From: an uncultured Gammaproteobacteria bacterium
GTDB taxonomy: Bacteria > Pseudomonadota > Gammaproteobacteria > Chromatiales > Chromatiaceae
Reading direction: 5' to 3'
Length of the DNA: 26,424 nucleotides
NCBI GenBank assembly: GCA_937926265.1
Contig: CALAZS010000026.1
Location: 1-26,424, forward strand
Position numbers and translations under genes: made by a program. A model generated the notes under the pieces. It had not been told where the DNA came from and did no database searches. It worked only from the letters and a program-made list of their open reading frames with translations. This document shows, in pieces, positions 1 through 7,871 of the stretch; the stretch's first letter is position 1, and the number at the start of each line of letters is the position of its first letter.

Positions 1-479
1 TTATTGATGCGATTTCTGAACTTGGCAGTCTGTTGGAACAAAAATCAATTACGATTGAACTTAACAGTGAGCAATCTCATGAATGTTGTATTGATCAAAA
101 ATTAATGTCGCAAGTATTTGTTAACCTGTTCTCCAATGCCATCAAGTTCAGCCCTGAAAACTCGATGATTCAAGTCAATATCGAGCGGTACGAAGGCGTT
201 TTAAACGAGCAGCAACAGGATATCCTGGGAATTTCGATAGAGGACACCGGGCCAGGCATTCCCGCGGAGCAGCTGGAAACCATTTTTGAAAAATTTATTC
301 AAAGTTCACAAACGACTTCCTATGCGGGCGGAACCGGTCTTGGGTTACCGATTACAAGAGAAATCATAGGTCTGCATCATGGCAAAATCTGGGCGGAAAG
401 CCCCGGCTTGGGACGAACAGTCGGTTCAGTGTTTCACATCCAGATACCAGTCAGTCAGCAGCTTGAAAACGATATCTAG
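1..479 (+). CDS. Sensor histidine kinase, C-terminal part (5' end outside window)
   Basis: The reading frame is open from the window edge (first full codon at base 3), so this is the 3' part of a longer gene; the TTG at 33 is internal and not a start. About 158 residues remain and form an HATPase_c domain. An N box (NLFSNAIKFSPENS) is followed by a G1 box (DTGPGIP), an F-box-like stretch (IFEKFIQSS) and a G2 box (GGTGLGLPI). The protein ends shortly after, with no attached receiver or HPt domain. This is the ATP-binding half of a two-component sensor kinase that phosphorylates its own histidine. The DHp and sensor regions lie upstream, so the stimulus cannot be inferred. No response regulator gene follows. 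Confidence 0.9.
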   Translation, partial: IDAISELGSLLEQKSITIELNSEQSHECCIDQKLMSQVFVNLFSNAIKFSPENSMIQVNIERYEGVLNEQQQDILGISIEDTGPGIPAEQLETIFEKFIQSSQTTSYAGGTGLGLPITREIIGLHHGKIWAESPGLGRTVGSVFHIQIPVSQQLENDI

Positions 480-491
480 GCTGATTTTTCA

Positions 492-509
492 GTATGGCCG
501 AAGCCATGC
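492..509. other. Small hairpin after the kinase gene, no U-tract
   Basis: GTATGGC (492-498) pairs with GCCATGC (503-509) around a CGAA loop, allowing one G-T pair; on the minus strand the loop reads TTCG closed by a C-G pair. No T-run follows on either strand, so it is not a convincing intrinsic terminator. Confidence 0.3.
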
Positions 510-536
510 AAATGCCAGGTGCTGATAAAATTAATT

Positions 537-565
537 TTGCATATTAGCGGATAATTAACTACTAT
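537..565 (+). promoter_or_regulatory. Possible sigma-70 promoter for the SulP gene
   Basis: TTGCAT (537-542) and TACTAT (560-565) are separated by 17 bp, in the otherwise unassigned 228-bp gap before the transporter. Both hexamers are only partial matches to consensus, so this is a weak prediction. Confidence 0.3.
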
Positions 566-633
566 CATGGCGCTCAGATTATTGCCTTCGTAGTGCATAA
601 GGTAAATAAAATCAAATACTTAAAGTCGATGAA

Positions 634-711
634 ATGATGAATGTCATTGCGCTGCGCAGTGAAAACATGTCATTACTGACCGGCTTTATGACAAAAAATG
701 GTTCAGTATGA
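634..711 (+). CDS. Possible 25-codon leader ORF overlapping the SulP start
   Basis: ATG at 634 (a second ATG at 637) opens 25 codons whose TGA (709-711) overlaps the ATG of the transporter at 708 as ATGA. The transporter itself has no visible Shine-Dalgarno sequence, so terminating ribosomes could restart there, giving translational coupling. The peptide (MMNVIALRSENMSLLTGF...) matches no family I know. The ribosome site of the leader is weak too, so the ORF may be chance. Confidence 0.25.
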   Translation: MMNVIALRSENMSLLTGFMTKNGSV

Positions 712-2816
712 AGAATTTGCTCGTAAATTTCTTTCCGTTTATCCGCTGGTTTCCGCTAACCACTGATAAGGTTCGCTCAGATTTAATTGCCGGTATCACC
801 GTCGCCCTGATTCTTGTGCCGCAGAGCATGGCTTACGCACAGCTGGCAGGTCTGCCGGTGGTGTATGGCTTATATGCTTCATTCATACCGGTAATCATTG
901 CCTCGCTATGGGGCTCTTCAAGTCAGTTGCATACCGGCCCGGTCGCCATGTTATCGCTGATGTCAGCCGCGGCCCTGATACCATTCGCAACTCCGGGCAG
1001 CCCCGGTTTTATTGAGTTGTCGATCATGCTGGCATTTATGGTCGGGGTCCTGCGTCTGATACTGGGGGTGTTTCGTCTTGGTGCGATCGTTAACCTGTTA
1101 TCCAGCCCGGTTATCGTTGGTTTTACCAATGCAGCGGCATTAATTATCGGCCTGTCCCAGCTTAGCAAGATCATTGGCGTACCTTTTCCAAGAACCGATT
1201 CATACCTTACTGACCTTTGGCGTGTATTGACCCAGATTCCGGATATGCACATTTACACATTGTTGTTTGCCATTGGTGCGTGGTTGCTGATTGATGGTTT
1301 AAAACGTTACAAGGCGACATTGCCCGGTGTCTTGATTGTTGTAGTGGTCACTACAATCATAAGTGCGGTCACTGGTTTTGAGAACAAACAGTCTGTTTCC
1401 ATTGAGCAGTTTCATGAAAAAGATACTGCGCAGCTCATGGATACCTACTCTACAACCCAGGCACGTATCAGCGAACTGATTACCAACGTTGCCGACTTGA
1501 GACGCCAGGCAAAGGAATACGAAAAGCATGAAGACATTAAAAACTCAGCTGGTTTACTGGCTGAGGCCGCGGTGCTTGGTAACGAGTTATCTGTGCTCAA
1601 AGCTGAAAACACGATTCGCCTGATCAACATTCATGGCATTACTTTTAGAGCCGCCATTGATGAAAATGGCAAACAGGTATTTTTCAGTACCAAAAATATT
1701 CCTGAAAATTTCACGGTCGATAAAGACGTCTGGCGTTTCAGTAGTATCAGTGATGACAAAATTTCACTGTCTGCCGGAGGTGACGTGGTTGGAGTTGTAC
1801 CTGAAGGGCTTCCCAGTTTAAATGCGCCGACAATTGAGTGGGACCTGGTATTTGCCCTGTTACCGGCTGCACTGGTTATGGCCTTGATTGGTTTTATGGA
1901 AGCCACCTCAATTTCAAAGGCGATTGCCAGTACAACAGGTGAACGTGTTGATGCCAGTAAGGAACTGGTTGGCCAGGGTCTGGCAAATATCGTCGGTAGT
2001 TTCTTTGGTTCGTTTACAGTCAGCGGTTCTTTTTCACGTTCGGCCGTGGCCGCAAAAACCGGCGCAAAAACCGGCCTGTTTGCTATTATTTCGGCAGCTA
2101 CGGTGGTTATTGTTTTACTGTTCTTTACGCCTTATCTCTATCACCTGCCACAGGCGGTACTCGCTGTGATCGTGATGATGGCCGTTTTCAGCCTGATTCG
2201 TATCAAGCCACTGGTACAAGCCTGGAAGGTTGATCGTTATGGTGCGGTGATTGGCATCGTCACATTTTTTGCGACCTTGATTATGGCTCCCGCAATTGCC
2301 AATGGCATACTTTTTGGCCTGGTGCTGACCGTACTGCATTTTCTTATCTCGTCAATGCGCCCACGTGCGGAAATTGTCAGCCGTAAACCTGATGGCACCC
2401 TTGGTGGCATCAAATCCCATAGTCTTGAGCCTATCAGTGACATTTACGTTCCGGTGCGTTTTGATGGTGCGCTGACCTTTACCAATGTGGCTTATTTCGA
2501 AGATATCATTCTTGAAGCACAGCGGGATTTTCCAGAGGCCAAGGCAATTCTGGTTATCGGCAGTGGTATAAACAGCATTGATGCTTCAGGAGAGGAAAAA
2601 ATCCGCGAGGTCAACAAGCGTCTTTGCGAACTCGGTGTGAAGCTTATGTTCAGTGGCCTGAAATACCAGGTGATCAAACTGTTTATTCTCAGCGGCCTGT
2701 TTGAAGAGCTCGGCAAGGAGAGGTTCTTCTCCAACAAGGAAAAAGCTTTGCTGGAACTAGCCGAAGAATATGCAGGGGCCGATACTCAACAGAAGCCTCA
2801 ACCTGACCCAGCTTAA
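708..2816 (+). CDS. SulP-family anion (sulfate/bicarbonate-type) transporter with STAS domain and large insert
   Basis: The 702-residue protein has the SulP N-terminal signature (DLIAGITVALILVPQSMAYA, residues 25-44), many hydrophobic segments, and a cytoplasmic STAS domain at about residues 575-680. SulP proteins move sulfate, bicarbonate or other anions across the inner membrane, usually with Na+ or H+; the substrate cannot be read from sequence. It is longer than the usual 550-600 residues because about 134 residues (about 225-358) interrupt the membrane core. This insert has a heptad-like helical part (about 247-303) and then a beta-rich part, after which the canonical VVGVVPEGLP segment resumes. 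The start at 708 fits the family N-terminus but lacks a clear ribosome site and overlaps a short leader ORF. Confidence 0.93.
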   Translation: MKNLLVNFFPFIRWFPLTTDKVRSDLIAGITVALILVPQSMAYAQLAGLPVVYGLYASFIPVIIASLWGSSSQLHTGPVAMLSLMSAAALIPFATPGSPGFIELSIMLAFMVGVLRLILGVFRLGAIVNLLSSPVIVGFTNAAALIIGLSQLSKIIGVPFPRTDSYLTDLWRVLTQIPDMHIYTLLFAIGAWLLIDGLKRYKATLPGVLIVVVVTTIISAVTGFENKQSVSIEQFHEKDTAQLMDTYSTTQARISELITNVADLRRQAKEYEKHEDIKNSAGLLAEAAVLGNELSVLKAENTIRLINIHGITFRAAIDENGKQVFFSTKNIPENFTVDKDVWRFSSISDDKISLSAGGDVVGVVPEGLPSLNAPTIEWDLVFALLPAALVMALIGFMEATSISKAIASTTGERVDASKELVGQGLANIVGSFFGSFTVSGSFSRSAVAAKTGAKTGLFAIISAATVVIVLLFFTPYLYHLPQAVLAVIVMMAVFSLIRIKPLVQAWKVDRYGAVIGIVTFFATLIMAPAIANGILFGLVLTVLHFLISSMRPRAEIVSRKPDGTLGGIKSHSLEPISDIYVPVRFDGALTFTNVAYFEDIILEAQRDFPEAKAILVIGSGINSIDASGEEKIREVNKRLCELGVKLMFSGLKYQVIKLFILSGLFEELGKERFFSNKEKALLELAEEYAGADTQQKPQPDPA

Positions 2817-2851
2817 ATCGATTTAAACTGGCTCAAACCGAATTAAACCGT
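2812..2851. repeat. Degenerate 10-bp tandem repeat at the SulP stop codon
   Basis: Four degenerate units of about 10 bp (CTTAAATCGA, TTTAAACTGG, CTCAAACCGA, ATTAAACCGT) start at the transporter stop codon (TAA 2814-2816) and run into the gap before the rhodanese gene. It is the weakest of six similar stop-codon-associated repeats in the window. Confidence 0.45.
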
Positions 2852-2951
2852 ATTGATCAGGCGAAAAATTGCTATTACCCTGAAATTTTTAAGTGCTGTC
2901 GGCAGTTGAATCTTTCTAGAATAGCGAATCGAATTTTAACGGGATGTTGTT

Positions 2952-3362
2952 ATGAAACGTTTACTTTTATTGATTCCGGTCATTCTTGTACTTTTGTTGC
3001 AAGGCTGTTCCGAACCACCCTATACAAACATTAACAATGACGAGTTTGCCAGGTTGCAGTCTGAAGGGGTTCAGGTTTTTGATATCCGTCGCCCGGAAGA
3101 ATGGAAACAGACAGGTGTTGTCGATGGCAGTAAAACCCTGACAGCATTTGATAAGGGTGGTCGTTTTAATCCTGCATTTATGCCGAGTTTTGCCTCGGAA
3201 ATTAATCCTGACCAACCTGTTATCCTGATATGCAGGACAGGCAACAGAACATCTGCACTGGCCCAGTTCCTGGCCGAGAAGCAGGGTTACAGTAAGGTTT
3301 ATAACGTCAGAAGCGGCATAACCGGCTGGATTCGCGAAGGCCGACCCGTTAATAAGTCCTGA
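2952..3362 (+). CDS. Rhodanese-domain lipoprotein
   Basis: This 136-residue protein has a lipoprotein signal peptide ending in a lipobox (LQGC, lipidated Cys19). The +2 residue is Ser, which favours transport to the outer membrane. The rest is one rhodanese domain with the FDIRRPEEW motif (about 43-51) and an active-site loop CRTGNR whose Cys94 would carry the persulfide. Rhodaneses move sulfane sulfur to acceptors such as thiols or cyanide; the periplasmic acceptor here is unknown. It lies 135 bp after the SulP gene on the same strand and ends directly against the convergent phosphatase gene (stop at 3362, opposing stop at 3363). Confidence 0.9.
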   Translation: MKRLLLLIPVILVLLLQGCSEPPYTNINNDEFARLQSEGVQVFDIRRPEEWKQTGVVDGSKTLTAFDKGGRFNPAFMPSFASEINPDQPVILICRTGNRTSALAQFLAEKQGYSKVYNVRSGITGWIREGRPVNKS

Positions 3363-3944
3363 TTAATAAAGCATAATTGTCGCAGGCCGGATGCCGTCAT
3401 CCTTAATCCTGATGATGGCAGCGTTATCAATTGACATTCTGTACATAGATGCCGCTGGAGCCTGAATGGTTGCAGTAATGGCTGCACGAATCACACCGGC
3501 ATGTGCAACCAGCAGAACTTTTTTACCTGCGTATTGTTCCAGGGTGTATTTAATCGCCGCTTCTACACGTTGCTGAAACTGCTCCAGTTCTTCAGCACCG
3601 GCAGGTTTGTGGGCAATCGGATCGTGGTAAAAGTTTTTGATCAGGTCAGGGTTATCAGCCAGAATTTCCCTGCTGCTTTTTCCCTCCCATTCTCCAAAAC
3701 CCACTTCCTTTAAATTCTCAATCACTTCGACCTTTAGTCCATGGTTCTGCGCATAGGCCCGGGCAAATGACTGGCAGCGTTGCATCGGGGAGCTGACCAC
3801 CGCATCCCAGGCGGGATAACTTTCCACTGCAGACCACATCTGCTGCCAGCCTTTTTCACTGAGTGGATCATCAATTTTATTGCCACGATACTTGTTGCCG
3901 CCATCAGGGGTACCATGACGGATCATGTCGATAATTGTGGTCAT
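3363..3944 (-). CDS. Histidine phosphatase family protein (phosphoglycerate-mutase-like fold)
   Basis: The 193-residue product carries the RHG motif near the N-terminus (MIRHGTPDGG, phospho-accepting His10) and the second catalytic histidine in VAHAGVIRA near the C-terminus. Length and layout fit the branch that includes alpha-ribazole phosphatase (CobC) and broad-specificity phosphatases. No other cobalamin gene is nearby, so I do not assign CobC. It is the last gene of the minus-strand operon, 30 bp after ampE, so it is probably co-transcribed with the muropeptide-recycling genes. The substrate is unknown. Confidence 0.85.
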   Translation of the reverse strand: MTTIIDMIRHGTPDGGNKYRGNKIDDPLSEKGWQQMWSAVESYPAWDAVVSSPMQRCQSFARAYAQNHGLKVEVIENLKEVGFGEWEGKSSREILADNPDLIKNFYHDPIAHKPAGAEELEQFQQRVEAAIKYTLEQYAGKKVLLVAHAGVIRAAITATIQAPAASMYRMSIDNAAIIRIKDDGIRPATIMLY

Positions 3945-3957
3945 GCGTTAATTTAAT

Positions 3958-3983
3958 CCAGTCAAGTGATCTGGTCAGGTGAT
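3958..3983. repeat. 13-bp imperfect tandem duplication at the ampE stop
   Basis: Units 3958-3970 (CCAGTCAAGTGAT) and 3971-3983 (CTGGTCAGGTGAT) match at 10 of 13 positions. The ampE stop (TCA on the plus strand, 3975-3977) lies in the second unit as written, so the duplication covers the end of the gene and most of the gap to the phosphatase start. Confidence 0.55.
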
Positions 3984-4865
3984 CCAGGCGGCCAGTTGCA
4001 TAATACCCAGCAGCACAACCCAGATGGTCATGCTGCGCAGTACCAGCCCAAGCGCATCTTCAACCAGTGGCGGCAGGTCTTTAAGGTGTTCGGGTATGGC
4101 ATCATCATGCGAGTGACCAACGGCTGCAGAGCCGGTCAGAATCAACAGGCCGGAAGCATCTGATTCATACTGGGTTCTGCTATCATCCTGCCAGTGTTTC
4201 CAGGCCAGTAGTACGTTGTCAAAATGACCTACCAGTGCATAAGTGGCTGCCAGTAACCTTGCCGGTACCCAGTCAAGGATATGCAGGAGATGAAATGCCT
4301 GCTGGTTCATGTTTTGCCTGGCCGGGTCGTCTCTGGAAAACTTTTCGGCCAGTGAGGTTAAGCGATAAAGCACAGCGCCAAACGGGCCAAGTAAAACGAA
4401 CCAGAATAACACCGCCATCAAGCGGTTATTGGCCTGCTCAACAATACTTTCAGAAACCAGAATACTTAATTCAGGTTCTTCGGCTTGCGTTTCCTTTTGC
4501 ATGATTTCAGAGGCAATTTCCCTGGCGCTGTCAGTGGCTTCCTGTTCGCGTGCATAGAGAAATGCGGAGACCTGGTGCTCAAGGTCTTTCGGGCCCAGCG
4601 ATATAATCAGGATAGCCCAGGCTACAATCCATTCAGGTATGCCCTGGAAAGTGGAAACCGACCAGGAGTGAACGATAAGCACCAGTGATAAAGGCAAAAA
4701 CAACAGGGCAATAATGGCCCCCCGGCTTTCGCTCAGCCATTCCCCCATGGGTAGCTGTTTAAACCAGCGGCAGTAGTCCCTAAACCAGGTATGCTGTCTG
4801 AAGTCTTCCTGCTCAAGCAGGTAACGCTCGGCAAACAGGACGGTTATTATGATGAGAAAAGCCAT
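3975..4865 (-). CDS. ampE: AmpE-like inner-membrane protein
   Basis: The 296-residue protein has hydrophobic segments at both termini and at about 51-67, 81-93 and 153-171. It matches the AmpE signature seen in enterobacteria (here HILDWVPARLLAATYALVGH, compared with the E. coli motif HVLDWVPVRL...YALIGH). AmpE is an integral membrane protein encoded with AmpD and proposed as a sensor or transducer linked to beta-lactamase induction; its biochemistry is not settled. It lies 47 bp downstream of ampD in the same operon, the usual pairing. The fold belongs to the CobD/CbiB-like superfamily. Confidence 0.9.
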   Translation of the reverse strand: MAFLIIITVLFAERYLLEQEDFRQHTWFRDYCRWFKQLPMGEWLSESRGAIIALLFLPLSLVLIVHSWSVSTFQGIPEWIVAWAILIISLGPKDLEHQVSAFLYAREQEATDSAREIASEIMQKETQAEEPELSILVSESIVEQANNRLMAVLFWFVLLGPFGAVLYRLTSLAEKFSRDDPARQNMNQQAFHLLHILDWVPARLLAATYALVGHFDNVLLAWKHWQDDSRTQYESDASGLLILTGSAAVGHSHDDAIPEHLKDLPPLVEDALGLVLRSMTIWVVLLGIMQLAAWIT

Positions 4866-4912
4866 GATTCGAATATTAAATTAAAGAGCTGAATTTATAT
4901 CACAAAACTGAT

Positions 4913-5473
4913 TCAGGCTTGAGCAGAGTTAATTAAATTTCTGTACCTTGGCCAATCGAAATGGGGGCCGGGATCGGTTTTTCTGCCCGGGGCAATGTCG
5001 CTGTGGCCGGTAATACGCTCGGCAGTTATGGCGGGGAATCTGTTCATAAGCTTTTTTGTTATAGCTGCCAGCGACTGGTATTGCTGTTCGGTAAACGGCT
5101 GGCTATCGGAACCTTCCAACTCAATCCCGATGGAAAAATCGTTACATTTTTCACGCCCATCAAAACATGAGGCACCGGCATGCCAGGCACGGTCCAGAAA
5201 ACTGACGAACTGCACAGCCTTTCCATCGCGATGAATCAGTAAATGTGAGGAAACTTTCAGGTCGGCTATTTCGCTAAAATAGGGATGCTGGTTAGGGTCA
5301 AGTCTGTTACAGAAAAAATCGCTTATCCAGGGGCCGCCAAACTGCTCAGGCGGCAGACTGATGTTATGAATGACCAGCAGGTTAATGTCGTCTACAGCAG
5401 GGCGTTGGTCGAAATTGGGTGAAGCATGGCAGGTTATGCCAGTTAACCAGCCTTTTTCATCAATTTCCGTCAA
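4913..5473 (-). CDS. ampD: 1,6-anhydro-N-acetylmuramyl-L-alanine amidase AmpD
   Basis: The cytoplasmic Zn amidase removes the peptide from 1,6-anhydroMurNAc-peptides in cell-wall recycling and so keeps levels of the AmpR inducer low. The 186-residue length is standard. Zn ligands are visible as His36 (VIHNISLPP), His157 and Asp167 (GHSDIAPGRKTDPGPHFDW); the catalytic Glu118 (SIGIELEG) and Lys165 are in place. The GGPWISDFFCNRLD segment is also typical. The start overlaps the end of the CBS gene by 4 bp, so the two are likely translationally coupled. No ampR or beta-lactamase gene is in the window. Confidence 0.96.
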   Translation of the reverse strand: MTEIDEKGWLTGITCHASPNFDQRPAVDDINLLVIHNISLPPEQFGGPWISDFFCNRLDPNQHPYFSEIADLKVSSHLLIHRDGKAVQFVSFLDRAWHAGASCFDGREKCNDFSIGIELEGSDSQPFTEQQYQSLAAITKKLMNRFPAITAERITGHSDIAPGRKTDPGPHFDWPRYRNLINSAQA

Positions 5474-5877
5474 CTTTCAGGTTCCCGCATGCTGCGCATT
5501 ACCATGTCAGTAAAACTGACAATACCGACGAGTTTGCCGTTCTGCATTACCGGTGCTCTTGATAAGCCAAAACGGTCAAACAGGCGGGCGCAGTAGCGTA
5601 TGTCCATCTCGGCATCAACATGTATAACCGGCTTGCTCATGATTTCGTAAACATTGACGCGGTCCGGTGCACGGTCTCTGGCCAACACATGCTTGGCAAT
5701 ATCGGCGATCATGACAATGCCATATTCATCGTGCTCGTGACGTTTATCGATGATAAGGCATTTGTTATGAACATGTTCCATGGCGTTCAGAGCTTCCTGA
5801 ACTGTGCTCATACCGTCAATGATGTCGAGTTCATGCTTCATGACATCCTTGACCTGAATCAGTTGTTTTTCACTCAT
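5470..5877 (-). CDS. Stand-alone CBS-pair protein
   Basis: The 135-residue protein consists of two CBS motifs (about residues 10-70 and 75-133) and nothing else. CBS pairs usually bind adenine nucleotides and act as energy or ligand sensors on partner proteins. It overlaps the upstream P-II-like gene and the downstream ampD gene by 4 bp each. The position right after a P-II-like protein and a DUF1538 membrane pair suggests it helps regulate that membrane pair (inference). No effector domain is attached. Confidence 0.9.
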   Translation of the reverse strand: MSEKQLIQVKDVMKHELDIIDGMSTVQEALNAMEHVHNKCLIIDKRHEHDEYGIVMIADIAKHVLARDRAPDRVNVYEIMSKPVIHVDAEMDIRYCARLFDRFGLSRAPVMQNGKLVGIVSFTDMVMRSMREPES

Positions 5878-6224
5878 ATCTCTTCCTCAACAATTTTGCT
5901 TAATGCTTGAATCTGATGGCTAACCCCGACAGCATCTTCGACGTCGATCTGAAAAGCTATACCGGTATTGGACTTGTTGGCAAAGTCACCGGCTTTTTCA
6001 ATGGTCTCAAGAATCGGTCTTGCTAAGTGTTCTTCAACCAGAAGCAGAATCAGGTCACGCTGGGTTTCCAGTGACAGACCAAGGAAGGTTTTGGTTTGTT
6101 CAAGTCCTTCGCCCCTGGCCTGGTTAATGACTGTTGAACCCGTCGCGCCGGCTTCCCGCGCAGCTTCGAGTACCTTGTTGGTCAGGTCATCCTGAACCAG
6201 TGCAATGATCAGTTTGAAATGCAT
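5874..6224 (-). CDS. P-II-like signalling protein
   Basis: The 116 residues fit the P-II fold: a beta-strand start (FKLIIALVQDD), a helix (NKVLEAAREAGA), a strand and loop region with GSTVINQARGEG, and a second beta-alpha-beta half (RDLILLLVEEHLARPILETI). The GlnB/GlnK signature tyrosine loop is absent, so this is a divergent P-II-like protein and not the nitrogen regulator. Such proteins form trimers that bind small ligands and gate membrane partners. It starts 3 bp after the first DUF1538 gene downstream in the operon; a GGAGG lies about 11 bp upstream of its ATG. I infer that it gates the DUF1538 pair. Confidence 0.85.
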   Translation of the reverse strand: MHFKLIIALVQDDLTNKVLEAAREAGATGSTVINQARGEGLEQTKTFLGLSLETQRDLILLLVEEHLARPILETIEKAGDFANKSNTGIAFQIDVEDAVGVSHQIQALSKIVEEEI

Positions 6225-6227
6225 GGG

Positions 6228-7016
6228 TTATTTATCCTCCCGCAGATTGGATTTGTGAGCACGGTTAGCCCGCCATTCACCTATTTGTGCATATCCGAGT
6301 ACAGCCATAATTGGAAACAGACTGGCAAAAGCGATTAGGCCAAAACCATCCAGTAACGGGTCACATCCCGGTACGGAATGAGACAGGCCGAGCCCCAAAG
6401 CGGCTACTAACGGTACAGTAACTGTTGAAGTGGTAACACCACCGGAATCATAGGCCAGTGCAGTAATGATTTTTGGTGCGTAGATTGTCTGGATAATGAC
6501 GACAACGTAGCCGGCAATAATGTAATAGGTCAGGGAGGTGCCGGTAACAATTCTGAATGTGCCTATGGCAATACCGATGGCAACACCGAAAGCAACTGCA
6601 ATGCGCAAGCCGTTGGCAGCAATCGCACCGGCAGAAACCTGCTGTGCCTTGATGGCCACGGCAATCAGGGAAGGCTCGGCAATGGTGGTTGAAAAACCAA
6701 TTGCAAACGCGAACAGGTAAACCCAGCTGTAATCCAGCCAGTGGCCTCTTGTGTCAGGATCGGCGATACCAAGAAATTCGGGATCAGTTAACTGCGCCGC
6801 CATCAACTTGCCTAGCGGAAAAAGGGCTTTTTCAAGACCCAGCAGGAAAAACACCAGTCCAAACAAAACAAACACGAAACCTGCAATAACTCTTTTCAGG
6901 TTTGGGATTTTACGGCGTAAAACAAAAAGCTGAAAACCAATCAGAATCGCCAGGATGGGCAATACATCGCGGATTGTGAGAACCAGGGTATCAATGAAAT
7001 TCATGAATTCTGTCAT
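6228..7016 (-). CDS. DUF1538 integral membrane protein (second gene of the pair)
   Basis: This 262-residue membrane protein has about six or seven hydrophobic segments and the DUF1538 hallmarks GFSTTIAEPSLIAVA (about 107-121), AYDSGGVTTSTVTVPLVAAL (about 187-206) and DGFGLIAFASLFPI. From memory, a DUF1538 pair named UmpA/UmpB was reported in Halomonas as a two-component Na+(Li+,K+)/H+ antiporter, so monovalent cation/proton exchange is the best guess. The start overlaps the stop of the paralogous upstream gene by 4 bp (ATGA), and the P-II-like gene follows after 3 bp. Confidence 0.88.
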   Translation of the reverse strand: MTEFMNFIDTLVLTIRDVLPILAILIGFQLFVLRRKIPNLKRVIAGFVFVLFGLVFFLLGLEKALFPLGKLMAAQLTDPEFLGIADPDTRGHWLDYSWVYLFAFAIGFSTTIAEPSLIAVAIKAQQVSAGAIAANGLRIAVAFGVAIGIAIGTFRIVTGTSLTYYIIAGYVVVIIQTIYAPKIITALAYDSGGVTTSTVTVPLVAALGLGLSHSVPGCDPLLDGFGLIAFASLFPIMAVLGYAQIGEWRANRAHKSNLREDK

Positions 7017-7750
7017 GACATGATCATCCCGAATCCCATCACGAACATCATCGGTGACAATGAAGCGAAGGCGATTAAACCAAAACCGTCAGTTACCGGG
7101 TTCCTGCCCTTAATGGTACTGGCCAGGCCCACACCCAGTGCGGTTACCAGTGGCACTGTAATTGTTGAGGTGGTCACACCGCCGGAATCATATGCAATAC
7201 CGATAATCCATTCCGGGGCGAAGTAGGTCATGATGACCACGCCAAAATAACCACCGATAATCAGGTATTGTACCGGCCAGCCTTTGATTATTCTGATAAC
7301 GCCAAGCAGTATGGCAAAGCCTACTGACAGGGCAACGGTAAACCTGAGTTTGGAAGAATAATCCTTCAGTGCCTCCGGCGAGTCGTTTATTTTGCCGCCA
7401 TTGGCTGCAACCGTGGCAGCTTCATCTGCCACTGCTATCAATGCAGGTTCGGCAACCGTCGTGCCAAACCCAAGCGCAAACGCAAATGTAAGCAACCAGG
7501 GTAATGAGCCTTTGCGGGCAAAGTCCCGGGCCATGTTCTCACCGATAGGAAAGAGTCCGGTTTCCAGGCCGTAAATGAACAGACTAAGGCCAATGACCAC
7601 CAGCATAAAACCGATAATCATGTCGCCAATGTTGGGAATAGGTTGTTGTAGAACCAGGATTTGAAAAAAGGCAATTACCGCGAAAATCGGGATCAGATCG
7701 CGAAAGCTATCTTTCAGTGTCTTAAAGAGATGTTTAAAAAGTTGTGGCAC
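7013..7750 (-). CDS. DUF1538 integral membrane protein (first gene of the pair)
   Basis: This 245-residue paralogue of its neighbour has the same three signatures: GFGTTVAEPALIAVADEA, AYDSGGVTTSTITVPLVTAL and DGFGLIAFASLSPM. Two short related subunits side by side suggest a heteromeric transporter. Its start is GTG at 7750, chosen because no ATG lies close by and the N-terminus (amphipathic helix, then a hydrophobic segment) aligns with the paralogue. It heads the operon that runs down to the phosphatase at 3363. The antiporter function is inferred from family reports, not from the sequence. Confidence 0.87.
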   Translation of the reverse strand: MPQLFKHLFKTLKDSFRDLIPIFAVIAFFQILVLQQPIPNIGDMIIGFMLVVIGLSLFIYGLETGLFPIGENMARDFARKGSLPWLLTFAFALGFGTTVAEPALIAVADEAATVAANGGKINDSPEALKDYSSKLRFTVALSVGFAILLGVIRIIKGWPVQYLIIGGYFGVVIMTYFAPEWIIGIAYDSGGVTTSTITVPLVTALGVGLASTIKGRNPVTDGFGLIAFASLSPMMFVMGFGMIMS

Positions 7751-7871
7751 GGCAACTTTATTACCTATTTTTTATAAGGATTCTACCTTGCCCTGTAAAT
7801 CAATCAATCAGGAATTTTTTGTCCGGTCACTAATTCAGTTCGAGAGCAAATATATTTAAGCTAGAATCAGG

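Noticed and set aside
480..633. tRNA or small RNA gene after the histidine kinase
   Set aside because: I found only a short hairpin without a U-tract and no cloverleaf or acceptor pattern.
923..2737. Several minus-strand open frames inside the SulP gene
   Set aside because: They lie opposite a strongly supported transporter gene, lack ribosome sites and show no domain; they are shadow frames.
3363..3944. Assignment of the phosphatase as CobC (alpha-ribazole phosphatase)
   Set aside because: The fold fits, but no cobalamin gene is present and family members share these motifs across many substrates.
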